Below are positions 7,487-12,204 of a stretch of DNA of 12,204 bases, one piece after another. Location: positions 3,458 through 15,661 of the forward strand of contig DJBQ01000132.1 in the NCBI GenBank assembly GCA_002430125.1. The letters run 5' to 3'. The stretch is from Rhodobacterales bacterium UBA5972. GTDB lineage: Bacteria; Pseudomonadota; Alphaproteobacteria; Rhodobacterales; Rhodobacteraceae. Position 1 is the first letter of the stretch, and each line of letters begins with the position of its first letter. Position numbers and translations under genes: made by a program. The notes under the pieces are model-generated. The model was not told where the DNA came from and ran no database searches. It saw nothing but the letters and a program-made list of their open reading frames with translations.

Positions 7487-8239
7487 TTAAGGTTTCAACC
7501 AGCCAAGACTTGAAACCGTCGTATTCGCCGGATGATATTCAGCACTGATCCAGCCGGTATAGGCACTCGATTTCAAATGCTCAAAAAACGCGGCAAACGG
7601 GATTTCACCGCTGCCCGGTTCGTGCCGGCCGGGATGGTCGGCGATCTGGATATGCTGCACCTGATGGCCGAAAGCGTTCCAAGTGCCAAGCAGATCACCT
7701 GTTATGCGGTGCGCGTGGTAAGCGTCAAATTGCAGGCCAAGATTGGCGGCGTTGATATCGGCGATAACGTGGCTGGCGGTGGCAAAATCATTGAGGAAAT
7801 AACCCGGCATATCGTAAGGATTAAGCGGCTCGATCAGAAACCCTTGCCGTGGGGAGTGTTGAACCGCACGGTGAAGATTACCCAGCAACGTATCCAAAGC
7901 CTTGGGTCCAGCTGCATTTCCGCTCATTACATGGATAAAGGCGGGCCTCAGGATTTCTGCATATTCAAGCGCCAGCGCCAATCCTTCGTTAAACCGGCCC
8001 TCGGCCCCCGGCACAGCCGCAAATCCGCGCTCGCCGTTTTGCCAGTCCCCGGGAGGCGTGTTAAACAGGATCAATGGCAGACCGCAATCGTCAAGGGCGG
8101 CGCGCAGTTCCTTGGGGTCGTGATCATACGGAAACAAAACCTCGACCGCATCGAAACCAGCGTGTTGGGCTGCCGCAAACCGCTCAAGCAGCGGCAATTC
8201 GGCGAACAGCATCGTCAGATTTGCAGCAAAGTGCGGCAT
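7487..8239 (-). CDS. hyi: Hydroxypyruvate isomerase-family TIM-barrel protein
   Basis: This 250-aa member of the AP-endonuclease-2-like TIM-barrel superfamily resembles E. coli Hyi, which interconverts hydroxypyruvate and tartronate semialdehyde, and the related 2-oxo-tetronate isomerase OtnI. Diagnostic stretches are FAANLTMLFAELPLLERF at the N-terminus, AVEVLFPYDHD, PPGDWQNGERGFAAVPG, LIEPLNPYDMPGYFL and HIQIADHPGRHEPGSGEI. The likely metal or catalytic acids are E137 (LIEP), D172 (QFDAYH) and E234 (SAEYHP). GDWxxGERG and IEPxNxxDxPG favour Hyi over OtnI. The ATG directly abuts the TGA of the upstream SDR gene, with no gap, so translation is probably coupled. No glyoxylate carboligase or tartronate semialdehyde reductase gene is nearby, so the physiological substrate is uncertain. 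The gene converges on the CDF gene across 54 bp in which I see no terminator hairpin. Confidence 0.87.
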   Translation of the reverse strand: MPHFAANLTMLFAELPLLERFAAAQHAGFDAVEVLFPYDHDPKELRAALDDCGLPLILFNTPPGDWQNGERGFAAVPGAEGRFNEGLALALEYAEILRPAFIHVMSGNAAGPKALDTLLGNLHRAVQHSPRQGFLIEPLNPYDMPGYFLNDFATASHVIADINAANLGLQFDAYHAHRITGDLLGTWNAFGHQVQHIQIADHPGRHEPGSGEIPFAAFFEHLKSSAYTGWISAEYHPANTTVSSLGWLKP

Positions 8240-8932
8240 TCAGAATTTCTCGACCCACGGGCGGATCGCGATTTCTTCGCTCCAGGCGCTTGGATGCTGG
8301 TTGATCAGGCTCAGATAGGTGGCGGCAACGGCGTCGGGATCAAGCAATGAATTCGGCCGATCTGCCGGTTCGTCGCGGCCCGGATTGCGGATGCCGCCGT
8401 CAATGTTTATCCACGCCACATGCACGCCCTGCGGATGCAATTCGCGCGACATTGATTGCGCCAGCCCACGCTGGGCAAATTTGCCCATGGCAAAGGCTGC
8501 TGATTGCGGAAATCCTTTCACCCCGGCCGAGGCGCCGGTCATCAGGATGGTGCCACGAATACCGCCAACCGGTTCCTGTGCCAGCATCCGCCCGGCGGCC
8601 TGTTGGCCGACCAGAAATGACCCAAAGGCGGTGACTTCAAGTGCGCGGCGGACTTCTTCGGGATCAATCGTGGTAATCGGGCCGCGCACCCGTGCCGAAG
8701 GATTGCACACGACCACATCAAGCCTGCCAGCCAGCCCGGCGAACAGCGCCTTGACCGACGCCGGATCTTTCGCGTCGCAATTATGCGCTACCGCCCCGGT
8801 TTCCTGTGCAATTGACGCCAGCTTTGCCGTATCGCGCGCCGCCAGATGCACGGCATACCCTTCACGGGTCAACAGCCGCGCCAGTGACGCTGAATTGCCA
8901 GACCCAGCGCCGACGATCAATGCGGTTTTCAT
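8240..8932 (-). CDS. SDR-fold protein lacking the catalytic tyrosine
   Basis: This 230-aa short-chain dehydrogenase/reductase-like protein has an N-terminal Rossmann fold with a non-standard glycine motif, GAGSGNSASLA (residues 8-18). It also has NCDAKD for adenine contact, CNPSA in place of the usual NNAG, and a central TGASAG with S135. Where classical SDRs have YxxxK it has F147-A-M-G-K151, so lysine is kept and tyrosine is Phe. This matches the atypical classical SDR subgroup called SDR_c10-like (cd05373), described as having an incomplete glycine motif and no Tyr. IDGGIRNPGRDEP follows, as in close relatives. Catalysis by the usual SDR route is therefore doubtful; NAD(P) binding is still likely. 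It sits 3 nt downstream of the DUF1285 gene and abuts the isomerase gene. No substrate is known. Confidence 0.9.
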   Translation of the reverse strand: MKTALIVGAGSGNSASLARLLTREGYAVHLAARDTAKLASIAQETGAVAHNCDAKDPASVKALFAGLAGRLDVVVCNPSARVRGPITTIDPEEVRRALEVTAFGSFLVGQQAAGRMLAQEPVGGIRGTILMTGASAGVKGFPQSAAFAMGKFAQRGLAQSMSRELHPQGVHVAWINIDGGIRNPGRDEPADRPNSLLDPDAVAATYLSLINQHPSAWSEEIAIRPWVEKF

Positions 8933-8935
8933 GCT

Positions 8936-9538
8936 CTATCCTTCCAGTTCATTTGACGGGATGACCGGGAAAAAGCTGCCACCAGACCACAGGCCAAACC
9001 ATTGCTGACCATCCAGTTGATGATGCGCGCCAAGATCAATCAAACGGTAAAAGCTTTTGCGGTCGATCAGCGCCTCAAGATTGCGGCGGATCAGAACATA
9101 AGGCGAGGGTTCGCCAGTTGCAGGATCGCGTTCAATGCGAATCGGATTGTCGGGCCCCGCCACGGCGATATCGTCAACATTGGTTGTGAATGTCAGAACC
9201 TGTTCCTGACCCATCCCGGCGGCCTCAAAATCTACGGCAACAAACGGTGCGTCATCAACCTTGATGCCGACCTTTTCGACCGGGGTTACCAGAAAGTAGT
9301 CGTCACCATCCCGCCGAATGATCGAGGAAAACAGTTTGACCATGGGTTTGCGCCCGATCGGCGTGCCAAGGTAAAACCACGTACCATCGCGTGCGATCCG
9401 CATATCCAGATCACCGCAGAAATCCGGGTTCCACAAATGTACCGGCGGTGGCCCCTTTTTGCCGGCATTTTTGGCTGCAGTGGCCAAGCTATCGGCGTTT
9501 GGCTTCACAATCTTTTGTGCGTCAGTTTGATTTGGCAT
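8936..9538 (-). CDS. DUF1285 domain protein
   Basis: This 200-aa protein is soluble, with no signal peptide or membrane segment. The N-terminal 30 residues are polar and probably disordered. The DUF1285 (PF06938) core follows: WNPDFCGDLDMRIARDGTWF, GTPIGRKPMVKLFSSII, DYFLVTPVEKVGI, APFVAVDFEA and, further on, RRNLEALIDRKSFYRLIDLG. The biochemical role of this family is unknown. It is the first gene of a three-gene minus-strand operon (DUF1285, SDR, isomerase) with 3-nt and 0-nt gaps. It is divergent from the moxR operon across 88 bp. In Rhodobacterales, DUF1285 genes often sit next to moxR operons, as I recall, so the divergent placement is probably old. No clear ribosome site precedes the ATG at 9538. 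Confidence 0.9.
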   Translation of the reverse strand: MPNQTDAQKIVKPNADSLATAAKNAGKKGPPPVHLWNPDFCGDLDMRIARDGTWFYLGTPIGRKPMVKLFSSIIRRDGDDYFLVTPVEKVGIKVDDAPFVAVDFEAAGMGQEQVLTFTTNVDDIAVAGPDNPIRIERDPATGEPSPYVLIRRNLEALIDRKSFYRLIDLGAHHQLDGQQWFGLWSGGSFFPVIPSNELEG

Positions 9539-9567
9539 TTGTTTAAGTCGGGTGCTTTCGGTTTAAT
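9539..9567 (+). promoter_or_regulatory. Possible promoter of the moxR operon
   Basis: TTGTTT (9539-9544) and TTTAAT (9562-9567) are spaced by 17 nt and match the sigma70 boxes at 3 of 6 and 5 of 6 positions. They lie in the 88-bp divergent region and would start transcription about 50 nt upstream of the moxR ATG. The -35 match is weak. Confidence 0.25.
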
Positions 9568-9577
9568 GCGGCAACAG

Positions 9578-9592
9578 ACAGGCCCAGCCTGT
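9578..9592. repeat. Perfect inverted repeat in the moxR leader
   Basis: ACAGGC and GCCTGT flank a CCA centre, giving a perfect 6-bp inverted repeat with a 3-nt centre, extendable by a G-T and an A-T pair. It lies between the putative -10 box and the moxR ribosome site in the divergent intergenic region. It could be a repressor operator serving both operons or a small leader hairpin. No T-run follows, so it is not an intrinsic terminator. Confidence 0.4.
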
Positions 9593-9626
9593 TTAACAGA
9601 CCTTAATCCCAAGGGAGAGATTTGTC

Positions 9627-10637
9627 ATGGCAGTTCCGACCGAAAACCTGATCAGCGATATTTCGGCGTTGGGCGATAAACTGACGGCAGCCCGCACCAG
9701 TATCGGCAAGCGGATCATTGGCCAGCCGGTGGTGGTTGATCTGGCGCTGACGGCGTTGCTGTCAGGCGGGCACGCATTGCTGGTCGGGGTGCCGGGTCTT
9801 GCCAAAACCCGGCTTGTGCAGACGCTGGGCACCGTGATGGGCCTCAGCACCAATCGCATTCAGTTCACCCCTGATCTGATGCCCGGCGATATTCTGGGGT
9901 CCGAAGTACTGGAATCAGCCGCTGATGGAAGCCGGGCGTTTCGGTTCATCAAGGGTCCGGTGTTTTGCCAGCTGCTGATGGCAGACGAGATTAACCGTGC
10001 CAGCCCGCGCACCCAGTCGGCATTGTTGCAGGCCATGCAGGAACGCGAAGTTACGATTGCCGGCGAGGAACATCCAATGGCAGTGCCGTTTCACGTGCTG
10101 GCCACGCAAAACCCGATCGAGCAGGAAGGCACCTATCCTTTGCCCGAGGCCCAGCTTGACCGGTTTTTGTTACAGATCAACGTTGATTACCCTGATCGCG
10201 CGACCGAACGCGAAATCCTGCTGTCAACAACCGGCGCGGATGAGGCGGTTGCCGAACCTGTGTTTACGGCGGATGATCTGATTGCTGCACAATCGCTGGT
10301 GCGTCGGATGCCGGTGGGTGAAACCGTGCTGGACCTGATCCTTGATCTGGTGCGCTCCGGACGACCTGACGAGCCCGATGCGCCGAAACATGTGCGCGAT
10401 TATGTCAGTTGGGGGCCGGGGCCACGCGCGGCACAGGCGTTGATGCTTGCGATTCGCGCCCGCGCCTTGCTTGACGGTAGGCTTGCGCCCTCGGCTGAAG
10501 ATGTGGCCGCTTTGGCCCGTCCGGTGCTTATTCACCGCATGGCGCTTGGCTTTGCGGCCCGCGCCCAAGGCGTGTCGCTTGAGGCGGTGATTGACGAAAT
10601 GGTGGCCACAACAACAAGGATCGAGGCCACCGCTTGA
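9627..10637 (+). CDS. MoxR-family AAA+ ATPase
   Basis: This 336-aa cytoplasmic AAA+ ATPase of the MoxR group is thought to act as a chaperone or assembly factor for vWA-domain partners and their clients. Walker A is GVPGLAKT (residues 54-61), Walker B is LLMADEINRA (D120, E121), sensor 1 lies in ATQNPIEQEGTYPLPEAQLD (N162), and the arginine-finger region is LDRFLL (R179). The C-terminal lid (about 210-330) includes KHVRDYVSWGPGPRAAQALM, a hallmark of the family. The length is typical. The ATG at 9627 has AAGGGAGAG upstream. Its stop overlaps the TTG start of the DUF58 gene by 4 nt (TTGA), and a BatA-like gene follows, giving the usual moxR, DUF58, vWA-membrane order. Client proteins cannot be deduced here. 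Confidence 0.96.
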   Translation: MAVPTENLISDISALGDKLTAARTSIGKRIIGQPVVVDLALTALLSGGHALLVGVPGLAKTRLVQTLGTVMGLSTNRIQFTPDLMPGDILGSEVLESAADGSRAFRFIKGPVFCQLLMADEINRASPRTQSALLQAMQEREVTIAGEEHPMAVPFHVLATQNPIEQEGTYPLPEAQLDRFLLQINVDYPDRATEREILLSTTGADEAVAEPVFTADDLIAAQSLVRRMPVGETVLDLILDLVRSGRPDEPDAPKHVRDYVSWGPGPRAAQALMLAIRARALLDGRLAPSAEDVAALARPVLIHRMALGFAARAQGVSLEAVIDEMVATTTRIEATA

Positions 10638-11515
10638 GCGATACCGCCAACCATATGTTGCACCACAAAGCCCGCGAACAGGCGGCACTGTTGCCGCCGC
10701 TGCTGGCCGAAGCCCATCATTTGGCGGCCTCGGTGGTGATGGGGACGCATGGTCGCCGTCAGGTTGGTATGGGCGAAGAATTCTGGCAATTCCGCGCCGC
10801 CCAACCGGGGGATGCGTGGCGCAGTATCGATTGGCGACGTTCCGGGCGCACCGATGCGCAATTCATCCGCCAGATGGAATGGCAGGCGGCGCAATCGGTG
10901 TTGTTCTGGATTGACGACGGGTTATCGATGTCATTTTCCGGCGACAAATCGCGCCCTTCCAAAGGCGAGCGCGCCGCGGTACTCGGGCTGGCCAGTGCGA
11001 TTTTGCTGGTGCGCGCAGGCGAACGGGTTGGTTTGATCGAAGACGCTGATCCGCCAAAAACCGGCGACAGTCAAATCGACCGGATGACCGCGCAACTGGC
11101 AGCACGTCAGCCGGATCAGGATTACGGTCTGCCCTCGCCGCAGGTTTTCCCCAAAGGTAGTCGCGCGGTTTTCCTGTCAGATTTCCTTGGGGACTGGGAT
11201 GCGATCAGCGCCACAATCGCAAAAGCCGCCGACCGGAATGTCACCGGCGCGTTGGTGCAAATCCTTGACCCGGTTGAAGAAACCTTTCCGTTTGACGGGC
11301 GCACCGAATTTCAGAGCATGACCGGTGCTTTGCGGTTTGAAACCCTGCGGGCGCGTGGCCTAAAGGCCGCCTATCTGGAACGGCTGGCCAGCCGCAAAGC
11401 CATGGCGCAAGACCTTTGCGCGCGGCTTGGCTGGCAATATCTGTGCCAACACAGCGGCGATCCGGCACAATCGGCCCTGATGTGGCTTTATGCGGCTTTG
11501 GAAAAGGTGCGCTGA
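10634..11515 (+). CDS. DUF58 domain protein (vWA-like partner of MoxR)
   Basis: This 293-aa protein carries the DUF58 signature GDAWRSIDWRRSGRTD (residues 59-74), followed by a vWA-like fold beginning SVLFWIDDGLSMSF. No membrane segment is seen, unlike longer DUF58 proteins with N-terminal helices; this short soluble form is common in alphaproteobacteria. The metal-site pattern DxSxS is imperfect: it reads D94-D-G-L-S98, with Gly at the middle Ser position. The chosen start is the TTG at 10634, overlapping the moxR stop as TTGA, which suggests translational coupling; the next in-frame ATG is Met8. The BatA-like gene starts 3 nt after the stop. DUF58 proteins are generally taken to be partners of MoxR ATPases. 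The family call is firm, the start less so. Confidence 0.93.
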   Translation: MSDTANHMLHHKAREQAALLPPLLAEAHHLAASVVMGTHGRRQVGMGEEFWQFRAAQPGDAWRSIDWRRSGRTDAQFIRQMEWQAAQSVLFWIDDGLSMSFSGDKSRPSKGERAAVLGLASAILLVRAGERVGLIEDADPPKTGDSQIDRMTAQLAARQPDQDYGLPSPQVFPKGSRAVFLSDFLGDWDAISATIAKAADRNVTGALVQILDPVEETFPFDGRTEFQSMTGALRFETLRARGLKAAYLERLASRKAMAQDLCARLGWQYLCQHSGDPAQSALMWLYAALEKVR

Positions 11516-11518
11516 CGA

Positions 11519-12204
11519 ATGGCAGGTTTTGGCGCAATCGGATTTTTGGCACCGTGGTTATTGCTGGGCCTGCTGGCGCTGCCGCTATTGTGGTGGCTGT
11601 TGCGTGCCGTGCCGCCTGCACCGATAAGGCGGTTGTTTCCAGCCGTGGTTCTGCTGATCGGCCTGAAAGACCCCGAAACCACACCCGACAAAACCCCGTG
11701 GTGGCTGCTGCTCCTCAGAATTCTAGCGCTGGGCCTGCTGATCGTTGGCTTTGCCGGGCCGGTTTTGAACCCCACGCAGACGCAACTGGCGACTGGTCCG
11801 GTGATGATCGTCAACGATGCCAGCTGGGCAACCGCCGCCGATTGGGCGCGCCGTCAAGCCAAAACCGCCGATCTGCTGGCCGAGGCTGGCAGGCTTGGCC
11901 GCCCGACCGTCGTGATCCAACTGACCGCGCCGTTGGTTGCCGCCGATGCACCTGAATTTCGGAACGCCGCCGATTGGATTGGCGAACTCGAAGGCTTCGA
12001 GCCCGCCCCGTGGGAGCCGGATTACACGCCCTATACCGACTGGGTAAACCGCCAGAACCAATCCTTTGACACGATCTGGCTGTCTGACGGGTTGGATCAC
12101 TCTGGACGCGATGCTTTGGTTGCCGCCTTCAAAAACAAAGGCAAGCTTCGCGTCATTGAGACCGGAAATTCACTGGTTGCCCTTGGCCCGCCGCAACTCA
12201 ATGA
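11519..12204 (+). CDS. BatA-like membrane protein, probably DUF4159 type, 3' end outside the window
   Basis: The frame runs from the ATG at 11519 to the window edge with no stop (228 codons seen). The start MAGFGAIGFLAPWLLLGLLA gives a first membrane segment (about residues 8-28), a short loop with IRRLFPAVVLLIGLKDPE, and a second segment (about 61-80, WWLLLLRILALGLLIVGFAG). This is the N-terminal BatA or aerotolerance-regulator hairpin (PF07584). A vWA-like domain then begins at GPVMIVNDASW (93-103), and the visible part ends inside it. In Rhodobacterales the third gene of such operons is usually a protein of about 900 aa ending in DUF4159; that part lies outside this window, so the DUF4159 label is from gene order. 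Its role is thought to be envelope-associated, with the preceding ATPase. Confidence 0.88.
   Translation, partial: MAGFGAIGFLAPWLLLGLLALPLLWWLLRAVPPAPIRRLFPAVVLLIGLKDPETTPDKTPWWLLLLRILALGLLIVGFAGPVLNPTQTQLATGPVMIVNDASWATAADWARRQAKTADLLAEAGRLGRPTVVIQLTAPLVAADAPEFRNAADWIGELEGFEPAPWEPDYTPYTDWVNRQNQSFDTIWLSDGLDHSGRDALVAAFKNKGKLRVIETGNSLVALGPPQLN

Noticed and set aside
7532..8350. A 272-codon open frame on the plus strand across the isomerase gene and the SDR 3' end.
   Set aside because: It is antisense to two strongly supported genes and has no recognisable domain or ribosome site.
1..12204. CRISPR arrays, tRNA or rRNA genes, toxin-antitoxin pairs or a new defence system.
   Set aside because: No spaced direct repeats, no tRNA-like folds and no paired small genes were seen by eye; the MoxR operon is a known conserved arrangement.

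Overview
The gene families, codon bias, tight gene packing and gene order fit an alphaproteobacterium of the Rhodobacterales (roseobacter/Rhodobacteraceae type). This is judged from recalled family resemblance; no search was run. The window is mostly chromosomal housekeeping sequence, with a decayed mobile element at its left end.

Left end (1 to about 1950). A degenerate IS91-type element lies on the minus strand. It has a tyrosine recombinase gene with an in-frame TGA, then an HUH/Y2 transposase gene that has lost part of its zinc-binding region, has no ATG or GTG start, and runs off the window. About 340 bp of gene-free sequence separates it from the next gene.

Middle left (1954-3654). A YadG-type ABC ATPase reads left and has no permease in the window. 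Reading right are a 58-aa zf-CHCC zinc-finger protein, missing from a long-ORF list, and a broken DUF2459/TIGR02117 gene with a homopolymer frameshift and an apparent internal deletion.

Centre (3700-7432). An intact DNA polymerase I gene (polA) is followed 10 nt later by a CDF-family zinc exporter.

Right (7487-9538, minus). A compact operon encodes a DUF1285 protein, an SDR-fold protein without the catalytic tyrosine, and a hydroxypyruvate isomerase-like TIM-barrel protein. It converges on the CDF gene.

Right end (9627-12204, plus). A divergent operon encodes a MoxR AAA+ ATPase, a DUF58 protein and a BatA-like membrane protein that runs off the window. Such operons are thought to act as envelope-associated chaperone systems, with the ATPase working on vWA-domain partners.

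I found no convincing undescribed defence or biosynthetic system. The most useful observations are the two kinds of gene decay (IS91 element and DUF2459 gene), the Tyr-less SDR paired with the isomerase, and the inverted repeat in the moxR leader.
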